From: Methylobacter sp. | Lineage (GTDB): Bacteria; Pseudomonadota; Gammaproteobacteria; Methylococcales; Methylomonadaceae | Length of the DNA: 44,416 bases | Assembly (NCBI GenBank): GCA_030679035.1 | Contig: JAUXTH010000010.1 | Span: 1 to 44,416 of the forward strand | Reading direction: 5' to 3' | Shown here: positions 8,319-18,287 of the stretch, in pieces | Position numbering within the stretch: position 1 is the first letter of the stretch | How the letters are laid out: the number at the start of each line of letters is the position of its first letter | The notes under the pieces: generated by a model | What the model was told of the DNA's origin: nothing | What the model saw: only the letters and a program-made list of their open reading frames with translations | Database searches by the model: none | Position numbers and translations under genes: made by a program

Positions 8319-8591
8319 TGTCTGAAGTAAGGAAGTGCTGATTTAATCTTTCGGCTGGATCAGCGCAGAGGGTGCGAGCCCGTTAGTGGTGAGCGTGTCG
8401 AATCAGAAATGAAAATAATTTGCCCCGCGCTTCCTTATAACCGTTGGTAGGAATTGTCGATTCAAAATCAGTATTGGTTCATGATAAATGCCATAGGGGT
8501 GCGATAAACCCCGCTCAGACTCATTTTTAGCTATTAAGGAAGTCTACAGCCAAAGCATCGGTATCTTTTCAAATATGTCAGGAGAAAACGC

Positions 8592-9170
8592 ATGAGCAAA
8601 ATAGACGATATCAATATTGAACTACAACATATGCAGCAGCAAATGCAGACCTATTTGCAAATGCATTGGCGGCTTTTTCTGGCGGAAGGTGTTTTCTTCA
8701 TTATCCTTGGACTTTGCGCTATTGTAGTGCCGCAGTTTTTTACGGTGGCGATAGTCGTATTTTTAGGCTGGATTTTGCTGTTCGGCGGGATAGTTCATGT
8801 TAGCCGGGCCTTTGTTTTTCAGAATATGCCTGGCTTTGGCGGATGGCTATTCATGGGCGTCTTGCAGGTTATCATCGGTTTATTGTTTGTCACCAAACCG
8901 GTTGCCGGTGCGCTGACGTTGACGATGCTGGTGACGGTGTTTTTTGCGCTGGAAGGTATTGCCAAAATTTCCCTGGCATTGATGATGCGCCCCTTGGCTA
9001 ACTGGGGATTTATTCTGTTCAGCGGGTTTACGGCTTTGGTTTTTGCACTGATTATCTGGTTTAGCTGGTCCGAATCGGCGCATTGGCTGCTGGGCTTGTT
9101 TTTGGGTATTAACATGGTTTTTCTGGGCTGGTCACTGGTTAAAATAAGCTTGCACCATAAAGAGCAATAA
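8592..9170 (+). CDS. HdeD-family (DUF308) membrane protein
   Basis: The 192-residue protein has about six transmembrane helices, from RLFLAEGVFFIILGLCAIVV to the last at ALIIWFSWSESAHWLLGLFL and LGINMVFLGW. The pattern of short helices with GWILLFGGIVH and GWLFMGVLQVIIGLL is that of HdeD, an acid-stress membrane protein in E. coli. Outside enteric acid-fitness islands the role of the family is unknown. The ATG has a strong ribosome-binding site (GGAGAA, 7 bp upstream). A second small membrane protein follows 18 bp downstream, so the two probably form an operon. The 273-bp gap before it (8319-8591) shows no supported feature. Confidence 0.8.
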   Translation: MSKIDDINIELQHMQQQMQTYLQMHWRLFLAEGVFFIILGLCAIVVPQFFTVAIVVFLGWILLFGGIVHVSRAFVFQNMPGFGGWLFMGVLQVIIGLLFVTKPVAGALTLTMLVTVFFALEGIAKISLALMMRPLANWGFILFSGFTALVFALIIWFSWSESAHWLLGLFLGINMVFLGWSLVKISLHHKEQ

Positions 9171-9188
9171 GCTTTTTCAAGGGGAACG

Positions 9189-9551
9189 ATGATGCAACAA
9201 AAACACAATAAAAAACTGATTGTAAAAGTGCTGGTTGTCGGCGCAATCATCGCCATTCTGAGCTATTTGTTTCATCCCGGCGTCGGGCAACTCAGTGTTA
9301 TGCTCAACGGTGAACCGGTCGCTGAGCCGCTGGTTCGCTTTGCCGCCGTGCCGACCTTTTTGTTGATCATGATTATCACCGGCGTACTGATGGTGCTGCT
9401 GTTTTTAGGCGTCGGCGTGTTTATGTTCCTGTGTGCGATGTTCGTCGCATTGCTAGGAATTTTTATCATGGCGCCATATTTCTGGCCTGTACTGGTTATT
9501 GTTGCGCTGATGATAGCGCTGATGACTGTGGGGAATGGGAATAAAGAATGA
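9189..9551 (+). CDS. Small hydrophobic membrane protein, unknown function
   Basis: The 120-residue protein has an N-terminal helix (about 9-27) and a run of closely packed hydrophobic segments from about 50 to 115 (FLLIMIITGVLMVLLFLGVG and later VIVALMIALMTV), so three to four membrane passes. No enzymatic motif is visible. AGGGGAA precedes two tandem ATGs at 9189 and 9192. Either could start the protein. It follows the HdeD-like gene closely, which suggests co-expression and perhaps a common stress role. I do not recognise a named family. Confidence 0.6.
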   Translation: MMQQKHNKKLIVKVLVVGAIIAILSYLFHPGVGQLSVMLNGEPVAEPLVRFAAVPTFLLIMIITGVLMVLLFLGVGVFMFLCAMFVALLGIFIMAPYFWPVLVIVALMIALMTVGNGNKE

Positions 9552-9648
9552 GTGATTTAATTTCATAGTCATCACCTTGCTCTGCCCATTTATCTGTTCA
9601 GACGGTACAATATGAGTTATTACGATTAACTCATCGGTCTTGTTCAAT

Positions 9649-10134
9649 ATGGAAAAAATAAAGGTTCTTTTCGTCTGCATGGGCAACATCTGTCGTTCAC
9701 CTACGGCTGAAGGCGTGTTTACAAAACTGATCAGGGATCATAAGCTGGACGCGCATTTTGCTATCGATTCAGCCGGTACGCATGCGTACCATGTGGGCCA
9801 TGAACCGGACTTGCGTTCGCAAGCGGCGGCCCGAGAGCGGGGCGTTGATTTGTCCAGTTTGCGAGCCAGGCAAGTCATTCATGGGGATTTTGAGGATTTC
9901 GATTATGTATTGGCGATGGATGATGAAAATTATTCAATACTGATCGGTGCCTGTCCCGAGCAATACAAACCCAAAATCAAATATTTTCTTGATTACGCGC
10001 CGCATCTGAATGAGCGCCAAGTGCCCGATCCTTATTACGGCGGTCAATACGGTTTTGAGCGAGTGCTGGATTTGGTAGAAGAGGCTTCCGCAGGTTTTTT
10101 AAAAGCCCTGCGAGATTCCGGCAGCATTAAATAA
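9649..10134 (+). CDS. Low-molecular-weight protein-tyrosine phosphatase
   Basis: The 161-residue cytoplasmic enzyme carries the P-loop VCMGNICRSPTAEG with nucleophile Cys10 and Arg16 just after the start, and the general-acid motif VPDPYYGG near residue 125. These define LMW-PTP. Such phosphatases dephosphorylate tyrosine kinases of exopolysaccharide export or arsenate-like substrates. No kinase or polysaccharide gene is adjacent, so the partner is unknown. I start at the ATG 9649 because it gives the family N-terminus (MEKIKVLFVC); a TTG lies three codons earlier. The dienelactone hydrolase gene starts 15 bp downstream. Confidence 0.92.
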   Translation: MEKIKVLFVCMGNICRSPTAEGVFTKLIRDHKLDAHFAIDSAGTHAYHVGHEPDLRSQAAARERGVDLSSLRARQVIHGDFEDFDYVLAMDDENYSILIGACPEQYKPKIKYFLDYAPHLNERQVPDPYYGGQYGFERVLDLVEEASAGFLKALRDSGSIK

Positions 10135-10149
10135 AGAGGGGGCAATGTC

Positions 10150-10869
10150 ATGGCAATCGTATCGAATACCGTAGCTTATCTGGATGGCGATGTAGTACTG
10201 GAAGCTTTTTTTGCCTTTGATGATGCACTGACAGGGCGCAGGCCGACGGTTTTAATCAATCATACTTGGGCCGGGCGAGATAATTTTGTTGCCGAGAAAG
10301 CCAAAAAACTTGCTGCTTTAGGTTATGTCGGCTTTGCGGTTGATATGTACGGCAAGGGCGTTTTAGGTACAAGCCCTGAAGAAAACATGAAGCTGATGCA
10401 GCCTTTTATGGCTGATCGGGCCATGCTGCAACAGCGCATGAAAGCGGCTTTGGCTGCGGTGAAATTGATGCCCTGGGTTGACGACAGCAAAATCGCTGCG
10501 ATCGGCTTTTGTTTTGGCGGCTTGTGTTCGCTCGATCTGTCCAGAACAGGTGTCGATATTAAAGGCGTGGTCAGTTTTCATGGATTGCTGGTGCCGCCAG
10601 GAAATACGCAGGATAATGCCATTAAGGCAAAAATTCTGGCTTTGTGTGGACGGGATGACCCGTTGGTTCCGGCTGAACAGGTGCTTGCTTTTGAGCAGGA
10701 AATGACCGATGCGGGCGCAGACTGGCAGCTACATAGCTATGGCAATACCATGCATGGATTCACCAATCCGCTCGCCAATGATCCGGCATTCGGTACCGTG
10801 TATCAGCCTGACTCAGATCGGCGTTCATGGATAGCGATGCAGAACTTTTTGACGGAAATATTTGCCTGA
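10150..10869 (+). CDS. Dienelactone hydrolase family protein
   Basis: The 239-residue alpha/beta hydrolase has the family triad: Cys121 in the nucleophile elbow IGFCFGGL, Asp169/170 in LCGRDDPLVP and His202 in TMHGFTNP. The oxyanion region lies in LINHTWAGRDNF. Dienelactone hydrolases open dienelactone in chlorocatechol breakdown, but most genomic members, including this isolated one, are general carboxylester hydrolases of unknown substrate. AGAGGGGG precedes the ATG. It appears to be co-transcribed with the tyrosine phosphatase gene. A 308-bp gap follows, containing a degenerate CACGAA/TTCGTG repeat around 10940-11000 and the gyrA promoter. Confidence 0.85.
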   Translation: MAIVSNTVAYLDGDVVLEAFFAFDDALTGRRPTVLINHTWAGRDNFVAEKAKKLAALGYVGFAVDMYGKGVLGTSPEENMKLMQPFMADRAMLQQRMKAALAAVKLMPWVDDSKIAAIGFCFGGLCSLDLSRTGVDIKGVVSFHGLLVPPGNTQDNAIKAKILALCGRDDPLVPAEQVLAFEQEMTDAGADWQLHSYGNTMHGFTNPLANDPAFGTVYQPDSDRRSWIAMQNFLTEIFA

Positions 10870-11025
10870 CGGGTGGAAATTGTAACTATTCAGGCGACCC
10901 CAATTTAAAGAACACCCCAAGCATCTAATCGGTAGAAAACCATAAATCACAAGAAGTACGAAGGAATCGTATTTTCGTGCTTTTCGTGCCTTTGGTGGAC
11001 AATTCTTTTTAAAACACTATCAGCT

Positions 11026-11054
11026 TCGACACTAGTAAGACAATTTGTTATAAT
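11026..11054 (+). promoter_or_regulatory. Sigma-70 promoter for gyrA
   Basis: TCGACA (11026-11031, one mismatch to TTGACA) and a perfect TATAAT (11049-11054) are separated by exactly 17 bp. The gyrA start is about 120 bp downstream, leaving a leader of about 115 nt in which supercoiling-dependent control could act. Confidence 0.7.
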
Positions 11055-11177
11055 CCCTCACTTATTTCATGCCATGTAGTCGCACTTAACCCAAAAAAAA
11101 GCAATAAAAAGTGTTCGTACGTAGCCAGGAAACCATGCCGGTCTGAATGAGCGGCACACTGTAGTGTATAGGGATCA

Positions 11178-13814
11178 ATGTCAAACTTCGCTAAAGAAAT
11201 AATACCTGTCAATCTCGAAGATGAGATGAAACAGTCCTATCTCGATTACGCTATGAGCGTTATCGTCGGTCGAGCCCTTCCAGATGTCAGAGACGGCCTA
11301 AAGCCGGTGCATCGCCGTGTTTTATACGCGATGAGCGAGTTAGGCAATGACTGGAACAAACCTTATAAAAAATCGGCGCGTGTAGTCGGTGACGTGATCG
11401 GTAAGTATCACCCGCATGGCGATACGGCGGTTTACGACACGATGGTACGGATGGCGCAGAATTTCTCAATGCGCTATATGCTGATCGACGGGCAGGGCAA
11501 TTTCGGTTCGGTAGACGGCGACTCGCCTGCGGCGATGCGTTATACCGAAGTGCGCATGTCAAAAATCGCCCATGAACTGCTGGCCGATTTGGACAAGGAA
11601 ACGGTTGATTTTGCGCCGAACTATGATGAATCCGAATCTGAACCGAAAGTATTGCCGACACGGGTGCCGACTTTATTGATTAACGGTTCGTCCGGTATCG
11701 CGGTGGGCATGGCGACCAATATTCCGCCGCATAATTTGTCTGAAGTGATCAGCGCCTGTCTGGCGATGATCGATCAGCCGGATCTGACCGTACATGACTT
11801 GATGGCTCATATCCCAGGGCCTGATTTTCCTACCGCCGCCATTATCAACGGCGCTTCCGGCATTTACAACGCCTACACCACTGGGCGCGGCAAGATTTAT
11901 CTGCGCGCACGATGCCATTTTGAAGACATCGGCGACAGCAGCCGTCAGGCGATTATCACCACGGAACTGCCTTACCAGGTCAACAAGGCCAGGCTGCTGG
12001 AAAAGATCGCCGAACTGGTTAAGGAAGGCAAGCTTGAAGGCATTTCCGGTTTGCGTGACGAGTCGGACAAAGACGGTATGCGCATGGTGATTGAGCTGCG
12101 TCGCGGCGAGATGCCTGAGGTGGTGTTAAACAATCTGTACAAGCAGACCCAATTCCAAACGGTGTTCGGCATCAACATGGTCGCCTTGCTGGATGGCCGT
12201 CCGCATTGCATGAATCTCCATGAGATTATCAGCGCATTTATCAATCACAGACGGGAAATTGTCACCCGCAGAACGATTTATAACCTGCGTAAGGCTAGGG
12301 AAAGGGCGCATATTTTAGAAGGGCTTGCGGTTGCGTTAGCCAATATCGACGAAATGATTGCGCTGATCAAGGCGGCTGCCACACCCGCCGACGCTAAAGT
12401 CGGTTTGTTGGAGAAAAGCTGGGATGCAGGACTGGTTGCAGCGCTGCTGGATCGCGCCGATGCGGATCGTTCAAGGCCGGATGATTTGGCCGTAGAGTTC
12501 GGCATTCATGCCGGAATTTATCGTCTGTCAGAAACCCAGGCTCAGGCCATTCTTGAATTGCGTCTGCATCGCCTGACCGGCCTGGAGCAGGACAAGATAG
12601 TCAATGAATACAAGCAGCTGCTGGAACAAATTGATGAGTACCTGTTTATTCTGGGCAGCGATGTCCGCCTGATGGAAATCATCAGGGAAGAGCTGGTGGC
12701 GATCAAGGAGCAGTATTCCGACGAACGGCGCACAGAAATTTTACAAAATCATTCGGATTTGTCCGATGAAGACCTGATTACCGAGGAAGATATGGTCGTG
12801 ACCATGTCGCACGAAGGCTATGTCAAGTCTCAGCCGCTTACCGATTACAAGGCGCAACGGCGCGGCGGCCGCGGCAAATCGGCGACCGCTACTAAAGAGC
12901 TGGATTATGTCGACAAGCTGATTGTGGCCAATACCCACGATACTATTTTGTGCTTCTCTTCGCGGGGCAAGGTTTACTGGCTTAAGGTCTATCAATTGCC
13001 GGTTGCCAGCCGTGCGGCCAGGGGTAAGCCTTTCGTCAACTTGTTGCCATTGGAGCAAGGCGAAAAAATCAATGCGATGCTGCCGATACGAGAATTTACC
13101 GACAGCAAATTTATCTTTATGGCAACATCGGCGGGCACCGTTAAAAAGACCCCGTTAAAAGAATTCGAGCGCCAACGCACTAACGGTAAAATCGCGATTG
13201 ATTTAAGAGAAGACGATACGCTGGTGGGTGTTGCGGTGACCGATGGACACCAAAACGTGCTGTTGTTTAGCAGCACCGGCAAGGCGGTCTGCTTTAACGA
13301 AGAAGATGTGCGCTCGATGGGCAGAACGGCATCCGGCGTGCGCGGAATTCGTTTGCAGGAAGGGCAAAAAGTCATTTCCCTGATTATCGCTTCCGAAGGC
13401 ACGGTGTTGAATATCACCGAGAACGGCTACGGCAAGCGCACCAAGCTCGAAGAGTTTACCTGCCATAAACGTGGCGGCCAGGGTTTGATTGCGATACAAA
13501 CCTCTGCGCGTAACGGCGCAGTGGTTGGCGCGGTGCTGGTTAACGACAATGACGAAATCATGCTGATTACCGATGGCGGTACTTTGGTTCGTACTCCGGT
13601 TGACGGCATTTCTGTGGTTGGCCGCAATACTCAGGGCGTAACGATTATCAAGCTTGATAAGAAAGAAAAAGTGATCGGGGTTGACCGTATCGAAGGCTTG
13701 GCAGGGGTGGATGATGCCGATGATGAAGACGCTCTTTTAGATGATGCTGAATCAGAACTGGATGCATCGGATGAAACAACAAATGACGATAGTGAATCAG
13801 GTGAGGAATCGTAA
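11178..13814 (+). CDS. gyrA: DNA gyrase subunit A
   Basis: The 878-residue subunit forms GyrA2GyrB2, which introduces negative supercoils using ATP. The catalytic tyrosine is Tyr122 in AAMRYTE. The quinolone-determining region reads [10 protein letters not shown], with Thr at position 83 (E. coli numbering is identical) where E. coli has Ser, and Asp87 intact. Thr83 is the normal residue in Pseudomonas-type gyrases, so no resistance is implied. The GyrA box QRRGGRGK lies near residue 560 and the six-bladed C-terminal DNA-wrapping domain follows. The last 35 or so residues are a strongly acidic tail rich in Asp and Glu, as in E. coli GyrA, where it regulates supercoiling. Its TAA overlaps the serC ATG (TAATG). 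Confidence 0.98.
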   Translation: MSNFAKEIIPVNLEDEMKQSYLDYAMSVIVGRALPDVRDGLKPVHRRVLYAMSELGNDWNKPYKKSARVVGDVIGKYHPHGDTAVYDTMVRMAQNFSMRYMLIDGQGNFGSVDGDSPAAMRYTEVRMSKIAHELLADLDKETVDFAPNYDESESEPKVLPTRVPTLLINGSSGIAVGMATNIPPHNLSEVISACLAMIDQPDLTVHDLMAHIPGPDFPTAAIINGASGIYNAYTTGRGKIYLRARCHFEDIGDSSRQAIITTELPYQVNKARLLEKIAELVKEGKLEGISGLRDESDKDGMRMVIELRRGEMPEVVLNNLYKQTQFQTVFGINMVALLDGRPHCMNLHEIISAFINHRREIVTRRTIYNLRKARERAHILEGLAVALANIDEMIALIKAAATPADAKVGLLEKSWDAGLVAALLDRADADRSRPDDLAVEFGIHAGIYRLSETQAQAILELRLHRLTGLEQDKIVNEYKQLLEQIDEYLFILGSDVRLMEIIREELVAIKEQYSDERRTEILQNHSDLSDEDLITEEDMVVTMSHEGYVKSQPLTDYKAQRRGGRGKSATATKELDYVDKLIVANTHDTILCFSSRGKVYWLKVYQLPVASRAARGKPFVNLLPLEQGEKINAMLPIREFTDSKFIFMATSAGTVKKTPLKEFERQRTNGKIAIDLREDDTLVGVAVTDGHQNVLLFSSTGKAVCFNEEDVRSMGRTASGVRGIRLQEGQKVISLIIASEGTVLNITENGYGKRTKLEEFTCHKRGGQGLIAIQTSARNGAVVGAVLVNDNDEIMLITDGGTLVRTPVDGISVVGRNTQGVTIIKLDKKEKVIGVDRIEGLAGVDDADDEDALLDDAESELDASDETTNDDSESGEES

Positions 13815-14893
13815 TGTCCAGAGTTTATAATTTCAGCGCAGGGCCGTCGGCATTCCCTGAATCGGTATTGCAGCAAGCGCAGCAGGAAATGCTGGAATGG
13901 CGCGATAGCGGCATGTCGGTCATGGAAATGAGTCATCGCGGCAAGCATTTCTCTGTGATTGCCGAAGAACTGGAAAGCGATTTGAGATCGCTGCTGGCTG
14001 TTCCTGAAAACTATAAAGTTTTGTTCCTGCAAGGCGGTGCATCGGCGCAGTTTTCGCTGATACCGCAGAATATCCTGAACGGCAAAACCAAAGCCTGTTA
14101 TTTGAAAACCGGCGCCTGGTCGGAAAAAGCCATCAAGGATGCAGGCGCTTATTGCGATGCGGTAGTCAGCGCCAGTTCGGAAGATACGAAATTCACCACG
14201 ATTCCCGAGGCTTCAAGCTGGGCCATCGATAGCGAAGCGGCCTATCTGCACTATACCTCGAACGAAACTATCCATGGCGTGGAGTTTCAATCTTGCCCTG
14301 ACAGCAAGGGCTTGCCGCTGGTGTCGGATATGTCGTCGAATATTTTATCGCGCAAGATCGATGTCAGTCAGTACGGCCTGATTTATGCCGGAACGCAGAA
14401 AAACATGGGGCCTGCTGGCGTCACCGTGGTAATCATCAGGGACGATTTAGTCGGTCATGCGCCTAAATCCGTGCCTCCGGTTTTCAACTATGCCGAGCAG
14501 GCAAAGAACCAGTCCATGTTGAATACGCCGGCAACCTATAGTTGGTATTTGACCGGGTTGGTGCTTAAGTGGTTAAAAGGGCAGGGTGGCGTCGAAGGTA
14601 TCGAGCAACGCAATATCACTAAAGCGGCGAAACTGTATCAGGCCATCGACCAGTCGGCTTTGTATTCCAATCCGGTAGAAATAGCATCCCGTTCGCGAAT
14701 GAATGTGCCGTTTATTCTGGCCGACGAAAGCCTGGATAAGCCGTTTTTGGCCGCTGCCGAAGCCAATGGTTTGTTTGAGCTGAAAGGCCATCGTTCGGTG
14801 GGCGGCATGAGGGCGAGTATTTATAATGCGATGCCGGAAGCCGGTGTGCAGGCCTTGATCGATTTCATGGCTGAGTTTGAACGCACTCATTAA
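13814..14893 (+). CDS. serC: Phosphoserine aminotransferase
   Basis: The 359-residue PLP enzyme converts 3-phosphohydroxypyruvate and glutamate to phosphoserine, and also serves pyridoxine synthesis. The family N-terminus YNFSAGPSAFPESVLQQAQ is exact. The Schiff-base lysine lies in AGTQKNMGPAGVT, and GHRSVGGMRASIYNA marks the C-terminal substrate region. Length matches the usual 360. The start codon overlaps the gyrA stop and is preceded by GAGGA inside gyrA, so translation is coupled. An R1 palindrome separates it from pheA. Confidence 0.97.
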   Translation: MSRVYNFSAGPSAFPESVLQQAQQEMLEWRDSGMSVMEMSHRGKHFSVIAEELESDLRSLLAVPENYKVLFLQGGASAQFSLIPQNILNGKTKACYLKTGAWSEKAIKDAGAYCDAVVSASSEDTKFTTIPEASSWAIDSEAAYLHYTSNETIHGVEFQSCPDSKGLPLVSDMSSNILSRKIDVSQYGLIYAGTQKNMGPAGVTVVIIRDDLVGHAPKSVPPVFNYAEQAKNQSMLNTPATYSWYLTGLVLKWLKGQGGVEGIEQRNITKAAKLYQAIDQSALYSNPVEIASRSRMNVPFILADESLDKPFLAAAEANGLFELKGHRSVGGMRASIYNAMPEAGVQALIDFMAEFERTH

Positions 14894-14906
14894 CCGAAAA
14901 CCGTAA

Positions 14907-15027
14907 TTACTCAGCTATTGAATATAATGGAACGCAGATAACGCAGATGAATATGATTACCGCAGATAATCTTATTTAATCATAACTATCAGCGTCATCA
15001 GCGTTCCATTTTCTAACTGTTGAGTCG
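14907..15027. repeat. Palindromic MITE-like element, family R1 (copy B)
   Basis: Copy B lies between serC and pheA. The left arm reads TACTCAGCTATTGAATATAA then AATGGAACGC; the right arm reads ATCAGCGTCATCAGCG then TTCCATTTTCTAACTGTTGAG. The inner segment (AATCTTATTTAATCATAA) is almost identical to copy A at 4253-4375. The element fills nearly the whole intergenic space of an otherwise compact cluster. Confidence 0.7.
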
Positions 15028-15060
15028 TTACCGAAAACCTAATATTTGAATCAGGCCGCC

Positions 15061-16146
15061 ATGTCATCCGTCACCCCGCTTTCTGAATTAAGAGACAAAA
15101 TTGATGCAATCGATAAGCAGATTCTGCAATTGATGAATCAACGTGCGTCTTGCGCAATGGAAGTTGCCAAAACCAAGATTGCGCAGGGTGAGAATGGCTC
15201 ATTTTACCGCCCGGATCGTGAGTCATTGGTGTTGCGGCGCATCAAGGACCTGAATCAGGGGCCTTTGTCCGACGATACCGCCGCTCATTTTTTCAGGGAA
15301 TTGATGTCGGCGTGTTTGGCGCTGGAAAAACCCCTGGACGTGGCGTATTTAGGTCCCGAGGGCACATTTACCCAGCAAGCCGCAATTAAACATTTCGGCT
15401 CTGCGGTTAAAACCGTACCGGCTGCAACCATTAACGATATTTTTAATGCGGTTGAGAGCGGCAACTGCCAGTTCGGCGTCGTGCCGGTCGAAAATTCTAC
15501 CGAGGGCGTCATCAGCCATACGCTGGACAGGTTTTTGAATTCGCCGCTAAAAGTATGCGGCGAAGTTGAAATCAGGGTACATCAAAACTTGTTGGGGCTG
15601 GTGGACAGCCTGGATGAAGTGACCGAGGTGTTTTCGCATCAGCAATCCCTGGCTCAGTGTCGGCAATGGCTGGATAATCATTTGCCGAACGCGAAACGGA
15701 CAGCGGTCAACAGCAACACCGAGGCCGCCAGGTTGGCGTCAACCAATAAACAGGCCGTTGCGATAGCGGGCATCGTTGCCGCTGAAATTTATCAGCTGAA
15801 TGTCATCGAAAAAAATATCGAAGACGAACCCAACAATACCACTCGCTTTATCATTATCGGACAGCAAATATCGTCTTCCACCGGCAACGATAAAACCTCG
15901 CTGGTTGTTTCCACGGGCAATCAGCCCGGCGCGCTGTACCGGATACTGGAGCCTTTCGCGAGATTTAACATCGGCATGGTGCATATTGAATCCAGACCGT
16001 CGCGCCAGGGATTATGGGACTATGTGTTTTTTATCGATATTGAAGGCCATAGCGAAGATGACGATGTCGCCCAGGCTCTGGCTATATTGAAAGACAACGT
16101 CAACATGCTCAAGCTATTGGGTTCCTATCCTAAGGCTGTTCTTTAA
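15061..16146 (+). CDS. pheA: Bifunctional chorismate mutase / prephenate dehydratase (P-protein)
   Basis: The 361-residue protein makes phenylpyruvate from chorismate. Residues about 8-90 are an AroQ-type chorismate mutase (LRDKIDAIDKQILQLMNQRA). A prephenate dehydratase domain follows, starting YLGPEGTFTQQAA and containing VPVENSTEGV. The C-terminal ACT domain carries the ESRPSRQGLWDY motif that binds Phe for feedback inhibition. I chose the ATG at 15061, since it gives the usual short N-terminus; a TTG lies five codons upstream. The order serC-pheA-hisC-tyrA-aroA is the Pseudomonas aromatic cluster. R1 palindromes flank the gene on both sides. Confidence 0.96.
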   Translation: MSSVTPLSELRDKIDAIDKQILQLMNQRASCAMEVAKTKIAQGENGSFYRPDRESLVLRRIKDLNQGPLSDDTAAHFFRELMSACLALEKPLDVAYLGPEGTFTQQAAIKHFGSAVKTVPAATINDIFNAVESGNCQFGVVPVENSTEGVISHTLDRFLNSPLKVCGEVEIRVHQNLLGLVDSLDEVTEVFSHQQSLAQCRQWLDNHLPNAKRTAVNSNTEAARLASTNKQAVAIAGIVAAEIYQLNVIEKNIEDEPNNTTRFIIIGQQISSSTGNDKTSLVVSTGNQPGALYRILEPFARFNIGMVHIESRPSRQGLWDYVFFIDIEGHSEDDDVAQALAILKDNVNMLKLLGSYPKAVL

Positions 16147-16149
16147 TTA

Positions 16150-16269
16150 TGATAATGGAACACGGATGACGCTGATTGGGGCGGATTTAAACGGATTTTT
16201 TCTTTTTTATCAGTGATCATCAGTTTAATCCGCGTCATCCGTGTTCTATTTTTCTAACTGCTAAGTAAT
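16150..16269. repeat. Palindromic MITE-like element, family R1 (copy C)
   Basis: Copy C occupies the pheA-hisC gap. Arms read AATGGAACACGGATGACGC on the left and GCGTCATCCGTGTTCTATT on the right, with the terminal CTAACTGCTAAGTAA as in the other copies. The left terminal repeat is lost. Arm changes are compensatory (ACGGATGAC with GTCATCCGT), which suggests selection for the folded form. Confidence 0.7.
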
Positions 16270-16299
16270 TTTCCTCATACTTTCGCCTAACTGCAACCA

Positions 16300-17415
16300 A
16301 TGAATAACAGCGACAATATATACAGCCTTGCCGTGTCCGGCGTGCAAAAGCTGATCCCTTATACACCCGGCAAGCCGATTGAAGAACTTGAGCGCGAGTT
16401 GGGGCTTTCTAACATCATAAAGCTTGCGTCCAATGAAAATCCTTTAGGGCCAGGAAAAAAAGCCTTGGCTGCGATACAGGCGACGTTGAAGGATTTGGCC
16501 TTGTACCCGGACGGCAACGGTTTTAATCTAAAACATGCGTTAGCTGATAAATATGCCGTCGATATGAGCCAGATTACATTGGGCAATGGCTCCAATGAAA
16601 TTCTTGAGCTCGTGGCCAGGGCGTTCTTAACGCCGGGACTTGAAGTGGTTTTTTCGCAGCATGCTTTTGCGGTGTATCCAATCGTAACCCAAGCAGTCGG
16701 TGCTACGGCGGTTGTCGCCCCCGCATTAAATTACGGTCACGATCTGGATGCGATGTTGCAACGGGTTAATGACAAAACGCGGCTGGTTTTTATAGCGAAT
16801 CCCAATAACCCAACCGGCACATTGTTGGATCATGGTCGTTTGGAGTCCTTTATTGGGGCATTGCCGGACACTTGCATCTGTGTGCTCGATGAAGCCTATT
16901 GTGAATTTGTTGGTGACCAAGGTGCGGACAATTCAATCACCTGGCTGAGACAATACCCTAACTTGTTAATTACCCGCACCTTTTCCAAGGCCTACGGTTT
17001 GGCCGGATTGCGCATAGGATATGGCTTATCCAGCCCACAACTGGCCGACATCCTGAATCGGGTGCGCCAACCTTTCAATAATAATATGTTGGCCTTGGCT
17101 GCCGCCGAAGCGGCGTTGACGGATATTGAACATTTGCAAAACACCATTGCCGTTAATGCTCAAGGTATGCAGTTTATCACCGATGGCTTTAAGAAACTGG
17201 GCTTGGAATGGATTCCATCGGCAGGTAATTTTGTGTTGGTCGACCTCAAGCAGCCTGCGATGCCGATTTATGAGGCATTGCTGCGCAAAGGGGTTATCGT
17301 CAGGCCGGTTGGCGTCTATGAATTGCCCAATCACCTGCGCATTACTATCGGCACGCAGGCGGAAAATCAGTTGTTTCTACAAGCATTAACTGACGTTTTA
17401 TCGGGCAATGTTTAA
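16300..17415 (+). CDS. hisC: Histidinol-phosphate / aromatic aminotransferase (HisC2 type)
   Basis: The 371-residue class I/II PLP aminotransferase has the HisC signatures: ASNENPLGPG near the N-terminus, IANPNNPTG and the PLP lysine in TRTFSKAYGLAGLRIGYG (about residue 229). Placed between pheA and tyrA it most likely transaminates phenylpyruvate and hydroxyphenylpyruvate as the second HisC of Pseudomonas-type clusters does, rather than serving histidine synthesis. It overlaps tyrA by 8 bp. No strong ribosome-binding site precedes the ATG. The enzyme class is sure; the physiological substrate is inferred from context. Confidence 0.92.
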   Translation: MNNSDNIYSLAVSGVQKLIPYTPGKPIEELERELGLSNIIKLASNENPLGPGKKALAAIQATLKDLALYPDGNGFNLKHALADKYAVDMSQITLGNGSNEILELVARAFLTPGLEVVFSQHAFAVYPIVTQAVGATAVVAPALNYGHDLDAMLQRVNDKTRLVFIANPNNPTGTLLDHGRLESFIGALPDTCICVLDEAYCEFVGDQGADNSITWLRQYPNLLITRTFSKAYGLAGLRIGYGLSSPQLADILNRVRQPFNNNMLALAAAEAALTDIEHLQNTIAVNAQGMQFITDGFKKLGLEWIPSAGNFVLVDLKQPAMPIYEALLRKGVIVRPVGVYELPNHLRITIGTQAENQLFLQALTDVLSGNV

Positions 17416-18286
17416 CCGACTTTGCATTATCGGCGTCGGCTTGATAGGTGGGTCTATCGCCCGAGCCGCACGGCAGAACGGTTTATGCAATAACATAGTC
17501 GGCTACGGTCGAAAGCTCGATGAGCAAAATCTGCAAACGGCGAAAAATTTGGGTGTTATTGACGACTATACGCTGGAGCTTTCGGAAGCTGTTCAAGGTG
17601 CGGATTGTGTAGTCATTGCGACGCCGGTTGCTAGCATCGAAAGCATTTTTGCCCAGCTTAAGCCGCTGTGGTCGGATGAGGCGATTTATACCGATGTCGG
17701 CAGCACCAAAGGCAGCGTTATTGCCGCAGCAGAACGGGTTTTCGGTGTTGTGCCGGATAACCTGGTTCCGGCCCATCCCATCGCCGGAGCAGAGAACAGT
17801 GGGGTGACGGCGTCGGTTGACGATTTATTTCTGAATAAACGCCTGATCATCACGCCGGTCGACAATACCCGGCCTGATGCAGTGCAAAAAATCCAGTCTT
17901 TCTGGCAGCGGCTGGGGTCGTTGGTGTCGGTGATGGATGTGCAGCATCATGACAGCGTATTGGCCGCAACCAGCCATTTGCCGCATATTCTGGCCTTTGC
18001 CTTGGTCGATATGCTTGGTCATAAAGACGAGCAAAGCGAGATTTTTCAATATGCGGCAGGCGGATTCAAGGATTTTACCCGGATTGCTTCCAGCGACCCG
18101 ACCATGTGGCGGGATATTTGCGCTGCCAATAAAGACGAAATCATCCCTTTAATCGAGCAGTTAAAGGGAGAATTGGATAAAATACAACGTTTGCTGGAAA
18201 CGAATGATAGCCGGCAGCTTTTTGAAACCTTTACGTATGCCAGAAACGCACGGCAACGCTTTCTTGACCAGCTCGATAATAATTAA
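17408..18286 (+). CDS. tyrA: Prephenate/arogenate dehydrogenase
   Basis: The 292-residue NAD(P)-dependent enzyme oxidatively decarboxylates prephenate to 4-hydroxyphenylpyruvate for tyrosine. The Rossmann fingerprint IIGVGLIGGSIA begins at residue 7. DVGSTKGSV and HPIAGAENSG (active-site His) follow, then the helical dimerisation domain with ATSHLPHILAFAL and FTRIASSDPTMW. There is no chorismate mutase or ACT domain, as in Pseudomonas TyrA. The gene overlaps the hisC end and is followed by aroA after 1 bp, so the enzymes of the branch are translated as a block. Confidence 0.95.
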   Translation: MFNRLCIIGVGLIGGSIARAARQNGLCNNIVGYGRKLDEQNLQTAKNLGVIDDYTLELSEAVQGADCVVIATPVASIESIFAQLKPLWSDEAIYTDVGSTKGSVIAAAERVFGVVPDNLVPAHPIAGAENSGVTASVDDLFLNKRLIITPVDNTRPDAVQKIQSFWQRLGSLVSVMDVQHHDSVLAATSHLPHILAFALVDMLGHKDEQSEIFQYAAGGFKDFTRIASSDPTMWRDICAANKDEIIPLIEQLKGELDKIQRLLETNDSRQLFETFTYARNARQRFLDQLDNN

Positions 18287-18287
18287 T

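Noticed and set aside
8340-8420. tRNA-like sequence (GGTGCGAGCCCGTTAGTGG)
   Set aside because: It does not fold into a cloverleaf and has no T-arm or acceptor stem pairing.
11400-11470. Quinolone-resistance substitution in gyrA (Thr at position 83)
   Set aside because: Thr is the normal residue at that place in Pseudomonas-type gyrases, so it is not evidence of resistance.
11287-13627. Long antisense ORFs within gyrA
   Set aside because: They are explained by the codon bias of gyrA and have no independent signals.
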